Origin: a virus
Virus record (IMG/VR): IMGVR_UViG_3300045051_000324
Coordinates: 1 to 41,714 of that record
Strand: one strand, 5' to 3'
Length of the DNA: 41,714 nucleotides
Shown here: piece by piece, positions 16,709-23,933 of the stretch
Layout of the letters: each line of letters begins with the position of its first letter
Numbering within the stretch: the stretch's first letter is position 1
Translations under genes and position numbers: made by a program
The notes under the pieces: model-generated
Databases searched by the model: none
What the model saw: only the letters and a program-made list of their open reading frames with translations
What the model was told of the DNA's origin: nothing

Positions 16709-17193
16709 GGCTTCCACCCCAACGCCGCGAGTTTCTGTTCGAGCAGCAGCTTCATCCCCTGCTTGTCCACCTTCCTCGGTGTCTGGCTCATGATCTGAAG
16801 CCGTGCCCACACGACGGGGCCGAGTTCTGCTTTCGCCCATTCTGCGGCCTCGATCGGGTGTTTGTGCCACCAGTAGAGATGATCCTTCAGACACATCGCG
16901 ACCACGTTATCCGGATCGTGCTGCATGTCACGGTACGTGCCCTTCGGGTAGATGTGCGCGGCTTGGAGGATGGACCCTCGGTTGCCTGACCGTTGAGTCC
17001 CACCGCATTTGCGGCACTTGAAACCATCGCGGAGCAACACGTACTGACGGACTAGATGCGTCAGAACCTGATCGATCGTCCTGGGTTTCAGCTGAGCCAG
17101 GACGGCGCGGCTCTGTTTGCGGGCGGTGGCTCGCCTTGCAAGACGAGTTCGTCGCGGCAGCCGGGCCTTGCGTCTCAGGGCGGTCTTTTTCAT
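16705..17193 (-). CDS. NinG-like / HNH-type nuclease
   Basis: A 162-residue protein. The first 35 residues are strongly basic (Arg/Lys-rich, nucleic-acid binding). Then 'CRKCGG' (Cys60, Cys63) and 'LQAAHIYPKGTYRDM' (His80), with 'DNVVAMCLKDHLYWWH' (Asn96, Cys101, His105) form a zinc-stabilised HNH-like core as in lambda NinG relatives. It may resolve or nick DNA during recombination or packaging. It sits just upstream of lysis genes, as NinG does in lambdoid late-early operons. Confidence 0.75.
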   Translation of the reverse strand: MKKTALRRKARLPRRTRLARRATARKQSRAVLAQLKPRTIDQVLTHLVRQYVLLRDGFKCRKCGGTQRSGNRGSILQAAHIYPKGTYRDMQHDPDNVVAMCLKDHLYWWHKHPIEAAEWAKAELGPVVWARLQIMSQTPRKVDKQGMKLLLEQKLAALGWKP

Positions 17194-17513
17194 GGGCTCA
17201 GACTAGGGCGCGGCCCCCTCGGTACCGACGCCCTGCCTGAGCGCGCATCCGTGCAGCCTTCCGCGTCCTTGCCTCCATGAGCAAAAAACACAACGGGAGC
17301 AGCTAAGAACCAAAAAACCGCGCTCAATGACAGAAACGCGTATAGACCAACACCGAGGACGAACCACGGCAGAATGAATATCTGCCATCCAAGAACCAAC
17401 GAGTTGAACCAGTTCTCAATTCTGCCCGCCGCGCCGGAAGCCATCCAGGCCCACGAGGCAAATACGGCGTTGGCCGCAAGGAAGGCCAGGCACGCCTGCT
17501 TTCGTTCGCTCAT
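17190..17513 (-). CDS. Membrane protein, unknown
   Basis: A 107-residue protein with hydrophobic segments near residues 8-28, 43-62 and 62-78 ('VLGVGLYAFLSLSAVFWFLAAPVVFF') and a basic, Arg-rich C terminus. It is coupled to the beta-helix gene upstream by ATGA. Possible roles are in lysis or in blocking superinfection; neither is shown by sequence. Confidence 0.62.
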   Translation of the reverse strand: MSERKQACLAFLAANAVFASWAWMASGAAGRIENWFNSLVLGWQIFILPWFVLGVGLYAFLSLSAVFWFLAAPVVFFAHGGKDAEGCTDARSGRASVPRGPRPSLSP

Positions 17514-18880
17514 TTGCTCACCGTGATCACTGCAGGTCCCGTGACGTTGATCCTGACCGTGTCTCCTGGGGCCGTAGACGGGCTAGGAGACGGTGTTGAC
17601 GATGGACTAGGCTCCGGGGTCGGACTGGGGGTCGGAGATGGCGCAGGGACGCAGTTGGAGACCACAGCGCCAGGCACGGCTGCCAGGGTGGGAGCGGTGT
17701 AGATCGTTCCGAGCACGGTGTTCTGGCAGAAGTTCATGTCCCCTGCCTGCCAGAGCGGACGGCCGTACTCATCGGTCCACCGAACGGCCGTGCCGTTCAC
17801 ACCCTCGAGCGTAGACCGGACGACCATGCTGCCGTGGATGTCGAAGGCGTGGATGGCAGGGCCCTTCATCCTGATCTTGGAGTCCGAGATCTGCCAGCCA
17901 TGCATCCCGCCCTGCCAGGAGCCTTCTGAGGCTACGCAGGTCGAGGCGTCCACCAGGCACGAGTCCATGAACACGTTCCAGGACCCCACGCATTGAGAAA
18001 GATACCGGGCCGGGTCCGTCGAGCACGAAGCGCTGGAGCTGGGCATCCAGTTCCCGCCCTGGCCAAGGCAGATGATCGTGTCCCGGTCCATGTGCCAGTT
18101 GTAGCAGCCCTTGTTCGTTCCCGAATCCGACCTGAGCCTCCAGATTCCGTAGCAGTTCTTCTTCAGGTTGATCGACGTGAAGTTCCCGCGGTCTGTCACG
18201 TTCCGGGTGTCGAAGTACCAGATCGGTCCCTCGCCGGCATCTCCCGTGACGTTCGCCTCCACGGTCACGAGCTTCCGGTTGAACATCTCGACTAGGCCGT
18301 CACAGTCCCAGTACAGCACGGCGTGATCGCCGGACGTCTGGCCTTGACCCAGATACGGGAAATCGCAGTTGATGACCTTCACGTCGTCCGAATGCCCGAG
18401 CACCCACTTGTTCACGCAGAACGAGTTGCCGGTCCACTTGCTATTCGCGTAGACGACGTGATCCGCACCCTGGCTCGAGAAGTTCCCCTTGACCGTGCAG
18501 TATAGGACAGAATCGAAGTCCGCGGTTTCGGTCATCTCCAGCTTGGACGAGAACGTCAGCCCTCGCAGCGTGACGTAGGACTTCGTGAACACCCCGCCGG
18601 GGCAGACGATCGAGTCTCGAGTCAGCGTGTCCATGACCCCGCCGAGACCGATGTAGGTGATCGGTGCCGTGGCGGTGCCGTTTGAAATCGGGTTTGGCAT
18701 GGCGTCCTGGATGCCGGGATGGACGACGCACATGTCTCCAGGCTTGATCTTGGCATTGACCACGGACATCGCCTCGAAGCCGGGACCCACCTGATAGGTG
18801 GCTCCGAGCAGAGAGAAGTAGGTGATGACTCCGGCTGCCGTGATGAGCGTGAGTCCACCGATGACGGCGATCCTTCGCAT
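17510..18880 (-). CDS. Secreted/anchored right-handed beta-helix protein
   Basis: A 456-residue protein. ATG 18880 is chosen because GGGAGG precedes it by seven bases; the upstream in-frame extension looks non-coding. Residues 2-25 ('RRIAVIGGLTLITAAGVITY') form a signal peptide or anchor. The body has short repeated strands rich in Asn, Asp, Cys and Gly ('YVTLRGLTFSS', 'DDVKVINCDF'), as in parallel beta-helix polysaccharide lyases and surface proteins. Near the C terminus comes a 'PSPTPSPTPEPSPSSTPS' linker and a final strand. It may bind or cut host polysaccharide outside the cell. Catalytic residues cannot be assigned. Confidence 0.72.
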   Translation of the reverse strand: MRRIAVIGGLTLITAAGVITYFSLLGATYQVGPGFEAMSVVNAKIKPGDMCVVHPGIQDAMPNPISNGTATAPITYIGLGGVMDTLTRDSIVCPGGVFTKSYVTLRGLTFSSKLEMTETADFDSVLYCTVKGNFSSQGADHVVYANSKWTGNSFCVNKWVLGHSDDVKVINCDFPYLGQGQTSGDHAVLYWDCDGLVEMFNRKLVTVEANVTGDAGEGPIWYFDTRNVTDRGNFTSINLKKNCYGIWRLRSDSGTNKGCYNWHMDRDTIICLGQGGNWMPSSSASCSTDPARYLSQCVGSWNVFMDSCLVDASTCVASEGSWQGGMHGWQISDSKIRMKGPAIHAFDIHGSMVVRSTLEGVNGTAVRWTDEYGRPLWQAGDMNFCQNTVLGTIYTAPTLAAVPGAVVSNCVPAPSPTPSPTPEPSPSSTPSPSPSTAPGDTVRINVTGPAVITVSK

Positions 18881-18926
18881 GACAGCCTCCCGTTGAGAGG
18901 GGGCCGGCGTACCAGCCCCCACGGTT

Positions 18927-19046
18927 TCATGGTCTCTGATCGGTGACGTAGAACTGCATCTTGACCTTGTGGGCAACGGCCCAGGTCACACCAGCAGCCA
19001 GTGTAAGCAGAACGACGAATGCGAGCAGCAGCTTTACATGCCGCAT
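18927..19046 (-). CDS. 39-residue membrane protein
   Basis: Starts 'MRHVKLLLAFVVLLTLAAG' with a basic N terminus, a single hydrophobic segment (residues 5-25), then a basic and polar tail. The start overlaps the upstream gene by 13 bases. It could be a signal-anchored small envelope protein. No family recognised. Confidence 0.55.
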   Translation of the reverse strand: MRHVKLLLAFVVLLTLAAGVTWAVAHKVKMQFYVTDQRP

Positions 19047-19204
19047 ATACACACGCCGAGCCACTTAGTACCGACCAGAACCCACTCACAGAAGCACCAG
19101 CCTCCATACGGGCCATCTCCGAGCGTCGGAACGACGTAGGCCCACGCCGCCAACGGAATCAGCAAGGACGTGAGGGCCAGATTGAACGCCAGGAGCTTCT
19201 TCAT
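19034..19204 (-). CDS. 56-residue secreted Cys-rich protein
   Basis: ATG 19204 follows TTGGAGA seven bases upstream. Signal peptide 'KKLLAFNLALTSLLIPLAAWA' (residues 2-22), then a mature part rich in Gly, Trp and Cys ('WCFCEWVLVGTKWLGVCIC'). Four Cys in 34 residues suggest disulphide bonds outside the cytoplasm. Function unknown; could act at the host envelope. Confidence 0.6.
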   Translation of the reverse strand: MKKLLAFNLALTSLLIPLAAWAYVVPTLGDGPYGGWCFCEWVLVGTKWLGVCICGM

Positions 19205-19242
19205 GGGGATCTCCAAGGTGCCACGCGCGTCTTTGGGGCATG

Positions 19243-19253
19243 GCCCGCCCGGC
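19243..19253 (-). repeat. GC-rich leader box, copy 1
   Basis: The 11-mer GCCGGGCGGGC (minus strand) lies in the leader of the 19034-19204 gene. An identical copy at 19406-19416 lies in the leader of the 19278-19361 gene. Both may form GC hairpins before small membrane-protein genes. Confidence 0.45.
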
Positions 19254-19277
19254 ATGGCTAGAGGCGGGACTTCACGT

Positions 19278-19361
19278 CTAACGCCTCAGCCACCAGAAGA
19301 TGTCGAGGTAAACAGCCGAAACCGCGACGACGCCGAACAGAACCTTCTCCCAGCCTCTCAT
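19278..19361 (-). CDS. 27-residue membrane miniprotein
   Basis: ATG 19361 with AAGGAGA eight bases upstream. The product 'MRGWEKVLFGVVAVSAVYL' continues to a Trp-Trp, Arg-Arg end. One hydrophobic helix with flanking basic residues, close to the minimum for a membrane protein. The strong ribosome-binding site is the main argument that it is real. Confidence 0.5.
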   Translation of the reverse strand: MRGWEKVLFGVVAVSAVYLDIFWWLRR

Positions 19362-19380
19362 GAGGGATGTCTCCTTTTCT

Positions 19381-19422
19381 GGCCGCGCTCACTCGTGGGA
19401 GCTTTGCCCGCCCGGCGCGGCC
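19381..19422 (-). other. Leader hairpin
   Basis: Perfect 8-bp arms GGCCGCGC (19381-19388) and GCGCGGCC (19415-19422) with a 26-base loop that contains copy 2 of the GC-rich leader box. It ends 11 bases before the AAGGAGA site of the 27-residue gene. It could act as an attenuator or stabiliser. Confidence 0.45.
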
Positions 19423-19565
19423 GGAGACGGGCACAACTTCAAATCACAATTTTAATTCGTTAAGGGGTGTTGCGGCTTGCGTCGGGCGGTTCGCGAAAAC
19501 TCGCCGTCGCCAGACCTCCCCCAGGGAATTGAACCCTGGCCTACGTACCAGAGGCCGCATCGTTC
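19423..19565. other. Gene-free spacer with a T-arm-like hairpin
   Basis: No supported gene in about 140 bases (204 counting the leader up to 19362). On the minus strand, 19521-19539 reads as a 6-bp stem CCAGGG / CCCTGG with loop TTCAATT, which matches a tRNA T-arm (GGTTCAATTCC). Next to it GGCCT / AGGCC can pair around a nine-base loop. No acceptor stem pairs with the 3' flank, so no complete tRNA is present. It may be a tRNA relic, an attachment core or a mimic. An AT-rich stretch lies at 19440-19462. Confidence 0.5.
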
Positions 19566-19964
19566 TCACCCCACATGGTTTCCTTTCAGGACTTCATCCA
19601 CGTCGATCACGCGGATCAACGAAGGCACATCTCCGAATCCGGTGAAGGTCTTTGCGCACGCCTCTCGCATCTTCTCCGCGGCGGCGCGCTCGCGGGCCTG
19701 GAGCCACGCCGTCACGTCGGCATCGGTGGCATTACGGGCGGCGGTGACCTTGCCTTCCCATGCGCGGCCCCGATAGACGACTCCATGAGCGTGCGCGATG
19801 GTATAGACGGCTTGGACTTCGGGGCTATTCTGAATGTCTACTACAAGGTCCAAGGCCTCCCGTAGCATCGCGGCGCGGGCCTCGGCGGCTTCGAGTTTGC
19901 GATGCAGCCTCGCGCCGACTTCGTTCTCAACGATGCTCTGCGTCGGCTCCGTCGGGGCGCTCAC
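19566..19964 (-). CDS. Helical protein, unknown
   Basis: A 132-residue protein starting at GTG 19964 on the previous stop (GTGA); the longer in-frame extension overlaps a better gene and is rejected. It has a coiled-coil N-terminal half ('HRKLEAAEARAAMLREALDL') and a second helical part. Such Ala/Glu-rich helices near small Cys proteins are common in phage early regions. Function unknown. Confidence 0.65.
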   Translation of the reverse strand: MSAPTEPTQSIVENEVGARLHRKLEAAEARAAMLREALDLVVDIQNSPEVQAVYTIAHAHGVVYRGRAWEGKVTAARNATDADVTAWLQARERAAAEKMREACAKTFTGFGDVPSLIRVIDVDEVLKGNHVG

Positions 19965-20197
19965 GTCCGCTCTCCGGCTGACGCCTGCTCGACGATCAAC
20001 CTGCAACTGCGGCAGACGGGGCGGCGGGTCAGATTGGTGCATACGTCGTTGACGGGGCGGCCGTTGCTGCTCGCGCCGCATGCTGGGTCGAAGTCCTTCA
20101 ACCAGATGTGGACCAAGTTGCTGCCGCCGATGCTGACGAGCCCAAACGGATACTCAGCGGCTTGCCCGATCTCAACGAACGCAGGGAGGTGGCTCAC
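19961..20197 (-). CDS. Small Cys-containing protein
   Basis: A 78-residue protein, GTG start. Cysteines in 'PACGASS', 'DVCTNL' and 'PVCRSC' are arranged like a small zinc ribbon of the kind found in phage early proteins. It is coupled on both sides by GTGA overlaps. Function unknown. Confidence 0.65.
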   Translation of the reverse strand: MSHLPAFVEIGQAAEYPFGLVSIGGSNLVHIWLKDFDPACGASSNGRPVNDVCTNLTRRPVCRSCRLIVEQASAGERT

Positions 20198-20823
20198 GTC
20201 GTCGGTCCTTTCTCGGCGGCTTCCACGATCCGGCGGGCGCGGTCTACGATTGGTTGCAGTCTATTGACGTCGTCCATCGTTACTTGGTGCCCTGCGCCGG
20301 TCGGGCCGCGCCCCCATAGCCACACGACGGCGCGGGCGAAGTCGGCCCGATCCCTTTCGATTTCGCGGTAAAGTAGTCCAACGGTTTCGATGCGGTTGAT
20401 CTCGTTGCATTCAAGGTTGCCGTCAGCGTCGCACGTCACCTCCGGCAAGTTCTCGCGCACTGCATCCTCAAAGGCTTCGAGTTCGGCCAGGGCTTCGGCG
20501 AGCTGCGCGCGGGCGGCGGCCGCTGCTGCCTCATGCGTGCGAGATAATCCAGCCTGGACGGCTGCATCCCGTTCTGCAACCTCGGCCCGCTGGATCGCAG
20601 CGTCGCGCTCGGCCCGGACTGCATCCAGCGCGGCACGCAACTCGGCTCGCTCGGTGCAGCTGTCGTCGCGTTCCTTCTCCGCCTCCGCCAGTGCGGCGCG
20701 GCCACGCATCACGGCCTCAGCGTCTTCCGGCAGACCAACGTCAAGCAAGCACTTCTCGGCGTGCTCAAGCCGCTCGCTGAGCGAGGGCAACACCCGGGGC
20801 GACGTGGAGCGGGGCTCGGTCAT
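20194..20823 (-). CDS. Coiled-coil protein, unknown
   Basis: A 209-residue protein. Residues 20-130 are almost continuous Ala/Glu/Arg heptads ('LAEAEKERDDSCTERAELRA'), predicted coiled coil. The C-terminal quarter has 'ARAVVWLWGRGPTGAG'. ATGA coupling to the next gene. No enzyme motif. It may be a structural or DNA-associated early protein. Confidence 0.7.
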   Translation of the reverse strand: MTEPRSTSPRVLPSLSERLEHAEKCLLDVGLPEDAEAVMRGRAALAEAEKERDDSCTERAELRAALDAVRAERDAAIQRAEVAERDAAVQAGLSRTHEAAAAAARAQLAEALAELEAFEDAVRENLPEVTCDADGNLECNEINRIETVGLLYREIERDRADFARAVVWLWGRGPTGAGHQVTMDDVNRLQPIVDRARRIVEAAEKGPTT

Positions 20824-21044
20824 GGCTTCTTCCGTTTGCGCGGTTTCACCGTGTTACGAGCGATCCGTTCCAGCTTCGACGGGATCGCAATGAAATTGCC
20901 GCAGTGCAGCAGCGAGTTGAGCCGTTTCAGTTCGTCACGGATGTCCATCAATACCGCCACCTGAGCGGCCTCCCAGGACTCGACCCTTCCGTCTTGTTCC
21001 GCCACCTGCCAATTCGCATCCTTCTGGCGACGGTCAGGGCTCAC
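20820..21044 (-). CDS. Small basic protein, unknown
   Basis: A 74-residue protein, GTG start, with a helical centre ('AAQVAVLMDIRDELKRLNSLL') and a highly basic C terminus ('TVKPRKRKK'), so nucleic-acid binding is possible. Overlaps both neighbours by four bases. Confidence 0.65.
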   Translation of the reverse strand: MSPDRRQKDANWQVAEQDGRVESWEAAQVAVLMDIRDELKRLNSLLHCGNFIAIPSKLERIARNTVKPRKRKKP

Positions 21045-21337
21045 TCGCTCCCCCTATCCGTTGAGGCGGCGCGGCCGACCTCGATTGCAGCTTCCAACTC
21101 CTCGTCGCAAGTCAGCGGATCGCTGATGATGTCGTGTCCGCCGCTGGTGCGTTGGCACGCGAGTTCTTCTAGCGGTGCCAGCGCGGCCTCCATCGCCTCG
21201 CGGCGGACGGCTGCGAACTCGGCAGCGAGCGACTCGACATCCATCATCGTCGTGCTCACCATTCCCGCTTGCCACGTCTGCTCGTGAACCTTCGCGGCGT
21301 TGTCCAGCCAGGCTCGCGCACGGTCAGCGTCGGTCAT
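21041..21337 (-). CDS. Small acidic helical protein, unknown
   Basis: A 98-residue Ala/Glu-rich protein. Its start sits in an AGGCCCGAATGA context shared with the gene ending at 28755; this leader is part of the dispersed repeat. First gene after a 211-base spacer, so it probably starts a transcription unit of five coupled genes. Function unknown. Confidence 0.68.
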   Translation of the reverse strand: MTDADRARAWLDNAAKVHEQTWQAGMVSTTMMDVESLAAEFAAVRREAMEAALAPLEELACQRTSGGHDIISDPLTCDEELEAAIEVGRAASTDRGSE

Positions 21338-21479
21338 TCGGGCCTGACCCGACCATCTCGGTCACCGAGCCGCCTCGGTTTGGGGTCGGCTGGGTGTGGG
21401 AGCCTTAAGGCACGACGGCCCGTCCCGGCCCCACACCAACGAAGCCCGGCGACCACCGAACGACCGGCCAGGACCGACA
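21335..21479. repeat. Dispersed early-region repeat, head-to-head pair
   Basis: Two copies diverge from a shared CTTAAG (21404-21409, within AGCCTTAAGGCAC). The plus copy has GGCCCCACACC (21428-21438) and ACCGGCCAGGACCGACA (21463-21479). The minus copy has ACCGAGGCGGCTCGGTGAC (21361-21379) and ends at the AGGCCCGAATGA start of the 21041-21337 gene. Related copies: 28176-28250, 28753-28826, 29174-29248, and partial ones at 25121-25170 and 26452-26471. The rest of this spacer (21480-21548) shows no further feature. Confidence 0.75.
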
Positions 21480-21548
21480 GCGGGGCTGCTTGATCCGGAG
21501 GTAGGGGGACCTTGCGACTTAGCCCGCCTCGCTCGACGGGTACCCCGC

Positions 21549-21983
21549 TCATTTCTTGCCCTTCTTCGCTCGCTTCACGTAAGTCCGCTTCGGCAGCTTC
21601 GCTCGGATCGCTTTGATCTCGTCTTTCATCTGCTTCTGCTTCTCTCTCAGGACAATGGCCATGATCTGATTCACCGCAGCTTCACTGAGCGTGACGGACA
21701 TATCCGAGTACCGCGCCTCGCGGTCTAGGATCAGCAGAGCGGGCTCCTGAGGCAGGCTGGGGCTCGGAGTCGTGGTCGCCCCGATTAGCTCGCGTGCGGT
21801 CAGCCTGCGAGCTTCAGGAGGCACAGGTTCGTCGTCGTCCAGGTCGACGATCGGCTCGGAGCCGGGCAAGGTCTGCAGCGGAGGGCCGGGGCCTTCGAAG
21901 CCTTCGATCACGTAGGGGTTGATCGGGTCTTTGCCGCGCTGCTTGCGGATCAGGTTGGTGACGTCTACGGATTCAGCGGTCAT
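21549..21983 (-). CDS. Unknown protein with basic C terminus
   Basis: A 144-residue protein: a Pro/acid-rich, probably disordered N-terminal half, then a helical segment ('SEAAVNQIMAIVLREKQKQ') and a very basic C terminus ('KRTYVKRAKKGKK'). The basic tail suggests contact with nucleic acid. Overlaps the upstream gene by four bases. Function unknown. Confidence 0.68.
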   Translation of the reverse strand: MTAESVDVTNLIRKQRGKDPINPYVIEGFEGPGPPLQTLPGSEPIVDLDDDEPVPPEARRLTARELIGATTTPSPSLPQEPALLILDREARYSDMSVTLSEAAVNQIMAIVLREKQKQMKDEIKAIRAKLPKRTYVKRAKKGKK

Positions 21984-22171
21984 GCCAGTTCCTTGAGCAC
22001 GGCTTCGGCTTCGGCCTTACGCTCAGCGACCATCGCGGCGCGTTCAGCCTTCAAGGTTGCGGTCTTCATCTCCGCGGCCTTGATGCGAGCGTCCAAGTCC
22101 GCGAGCTTTTCCGAGAACGGAATCTTGCCCCGACGCTTGCGCGTATAGTGATCTCTAACCGTCACATCCAT
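21980..22171 (-). CDS. Small coiled-coil protein
   Basis: A 63-residue protein: basic N terminus ('DHYTRKRRGKIP') and an Ala/Glu/Lys heptad region ('DLDARIKAAEMKTATLKAER'). It could be a partner of the preceding coiled-coil proteins. Function unknown. Confidence 0.65.
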   Translation of the reverse strand: MDVTVRDHYTRKRRGKIPFSEKLADLDARIKAAEMKTATLKAERAAMVAERKAEAEAVLKELA

Positions 22172-22479
22172 CAGCAGTTCTCTTTCTTTTCGGGATGTAC
22201 AATCACAACAGGCATCGGCTTTGGTTCAGGCTTCGTGCTTGCCCGAGCAATTTCCTCCTGAGCAACGTATCGGACTGCCCTCTCGAATTGAGAAGGCCAA
22301 AGATGCTGATAATCCAGAACATGCTTCACGCTCTTTGGTAATTCGAAACTCGAATCTCGTGTGTACAGCTCATTATCGACTTTTTTGGCTGTTTCTCTAG
22401 CACTTGACCAAGCGTTCAGCGCGATACCCAGGGCAATTCCAGCCATCAACGGTGCGGCCAGATTCGAAAGCCATTCCAT
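22171..22479 (-). CDS. Membrane-anchored protein
   Basis: A 102-residue protein. ATG 22479 is taken because TAGGAGG lies five bases upstream; the longer frame upstream is rejected. Residues 3-23 ('WLSNLAAPLMAGIALGIALNA') form one membrane segment, followed by a soluble domain with 'WPSQFERAVRYVAQEEIA' and a Pro/Lys tail. Function unknown. Shares one base with its downstream neighbour. Confidence 0.65.
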   Translation of the reverse strand: MEWLSNLAAPLMAGIALGIALNAWSSARETAKKVDNELYTRDSSFELPKSVKHVLDYQHLWPSQFERAVRYVAQEEIARASTKPEPKPMPVVIVHPEKKENC

Positions 22480-22487
22480 CAATCCTC

Positions 22488-22628
22488 CTAGTGGATTACG
22501 CCAAAGTGTTTCAGCAGCCAGAGGATTCCGAATACCAAGCCCAGCCAAAACGTGAGATTCAGGACGATTGCTCCCACAGCGAACAGAACGCCTAGAAACC
22601 CGAGTTGCTTCACAGACGGATCGCGCAT
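22488..22628 (-). CDS. 46-residue membrane protein
   Basis: ATG 22628 overlaps the nuclease stop by one base (TGATG) and follows GGGAGGA. Two hydrophobic segments ('LGFLGVLFAVGAIVLNLTFW' and 'LGLVFGILWLL') nearly touch. Holin-like size, but far from the endolysin. Function unknown. Confidence 0.6.
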   Translation of the reverse strand: MRDPSVKQLGFLGVLFAVGAIVLNLTFWLGLVFGILWLLKHFGVIH

Positions 22629-23461
22629 CAATCCTCCCGTTTCTCACACAGCCCTCGCCAGACGGTCAGGGCGGCTTGGGTGATGCTCCACAGTTCGCCT
22701 TCGGAAAGCTTCCGGTCCCACAGCTGACCGAGTTCGACGGGCTTGACCATCTCGCCCGTTAGTTGCTCAACGGACTTAGGCAGGTGGATCAGCTGGCCCC
22801 ATTTCACCGGCAGACCCATCGTCCGCGCGGCCTGGATGTAGGCCATCAGCTGCATGTGGTGGGTATCGTAGACCCATTTGCTGCTCTTGAAATCGAGAAC
22901 TCCGAGAGCGTTGTCAGAGTCCAAGGCGAACAGATCCACCGTCCCGGCATACCTGAGTTCCTGGTGCCATACGGTTTGCTCTGACCTGAGAGGAACCAGG
23001 CCTGCCTGGTCCCACCAATTCCGATAGGCCAGGTAAGCAATGCCCGACTGCGGGCTCAGCTTGGGCTCACCCAGGACTCGAGGCTGTTTGGTCAGCCCGC
23101 ACAGATCCCACTTGATCCGGTTGTGAGCCTCCGAGCCGATGTCGGCGGCTTGCTGTACGGCCTTCTGGTGCTTCCGTGCTGGCCCCAGGCGGGCTTCTAT
23201 GGCCTCTCGAGCCTCAGCACTCGCACCCGTCACGTGATGGCGGCTGAGGACGTCTAAGGCGGCTTCAATGGCGGCCTCGCGCTCGAGGCTCGCGGCCCAA
23301 TTGATCAGGGCATTGGTGCCTGTCCCCACGACCTTGAGAAAGGTTGTAACGCCGACGCAATCGCCGATTTCGGGGATTGGGTAGTACCGCTGGAACTCGT
23401 TCCCGACCTTGTGGGACTTGGGCTCGATCGGGGTGGGCCATTCGAATAGGGCGAGGGTCAT
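22628..23461 (-). CDS. PD-(D/E)XK exonuclease (Cas4/RecB family)
   Basis: A 277-residue protein with the full motif set: Gly109-x3-His113 ('GSEAH'), Glu161 before the first core strand, Asp176 in 'AGTVDLFAL' (172-180), 'DFKSSK' (190-195, Asp190 and Lys195 region) and the 'QLMAY' motif (204-208) on the following helix. This is the RecB/Cas4-type nuclease fold. In phages such enzymes resect double-stranded DNA ends for recombination or replication. No Fe-S Cys cluster is visible, so it is closer to phage exonucleases than to Cas4. An SSB-like protein is encoded nearby. Confidence 0.85.
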   Translation of the reverse strand: MTLALFEWPTPIEPKSHKVGNEFQRYYPIPEIGDCVGVTTFLKVVGTGTNALINWAASLEREAAIEAALDVLSRHHVTGASAEAREAIEARLGPARKHQKAVQQAADIGSEAHNRIKWDLCGLTKQPRVLGEPKLSPQSGIAYLAYRNWWDQAGLVPLRSEQTVWHQELRYAGTVDLFALDSDNALGVLDFKSSKWVYDTHHMQLMAYIQAARTMGLPVKWGQLIHLPKSVEQLTGEMVKPVELGQLWDRKLSEGELWSITQAALTVWRGLCEKRED

Positions 23462-23718
23462 GCGTGATCCTGCTGCTTGATCAATTCGTTGGTCTTGCGA
23501 ACCAGTTCTTTCAGTTCAAGCGTTCGCTGCCGCGCGTCGGCCCCGGAATTCCACATAAGTTCGTCGCGGCGATAATCGCGTTGGCGCTGAATCCAAACGC
23601 CTATCCCTCCAACGCAGCCACCCACCAGCATCCCAACAACCAAAAACCACCATCCATGCAATCTCGCTACAAGTTCTCCTGCGTAAAGGCAGATTAGTCC
23701 GTAAGCCATTGTTTTCAT
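23458..23718 (-). CDS. Membrane protein with cytoplasmic tail
   Basis: An 86-residue protein. ATG 23718 overlaps the upstream stop (ATGA); the longer frame is rejected. Two hydrophobic stretches ('MAYGLICLYAGELVA', 'WWFLVVGMLVGGCVGGIGVW') precede a basic, coiled C-terminal region ('LELKELVRKTNELIKQQ'). Function unknown; the outline fits a lysis or exclusion accessory protein. Confidence 0.62.
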   Translation of the reverse strand: MKTMAYGLICLYAGELVARLHGWWFLVVGMLVGGCVGGIGVWIQRQRDYRRDELMWNSGADARQRTLELKELVRKTNELIKQQDHA

Positions 23719-23933
23719 GCGGTAGCGTGACGGGTGAAGTAGTCCCACGCGGCTTCGGAAACCATCGAAGCAGCCTCCATTTCCATTTTTACTTCGATGA
23801 ACGCCTGCTTGCTCACGTCTTTCGCGATGTCGTGGAAGACGAGCTTCCAAGACGGCATCATTTCCTCGCGGTCGAGGATTTCGAGCACTCGGTTCGTGTA
23901 GTCGTCGAGTTTCTGGAGGTTATCGGTGTTCAT
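23715..23933 (-). CDS. Small helical protein, unknown
   Basis: A 72-residue acidic protein, mostly helical ('LQKLDDYTNRVLEILDREE'). No membrane segment, Cys or known motif. Four-base overlaps on both sides. Function unknown. Confidence 0.65.
   Translation of the reverse strand: MNTDNLQKLDDYTNRVLEILDREEMMPSWKLVFHDIAKDVSKQAFIEVKMEMEAASMVSEAAWDYFTRHATA

Noticed and set aside
18881-18976. Longer N terminus for the beta-helix gene (start at 18976)
   Set aside because: The extra 32 residues are Ser/Arg/Thr-rich and not signal-like, while ATG 18880 has a good GGGAGG site and is followed at once by a signal peptide.
19500-19600. Complete tRNA gene on the minus strand
   Set aside because: A T-arm is present, but no acceptor stem pairs with the 3' GGGGAGG, the anticodon-like loop has nine bases and no D-arm fits.
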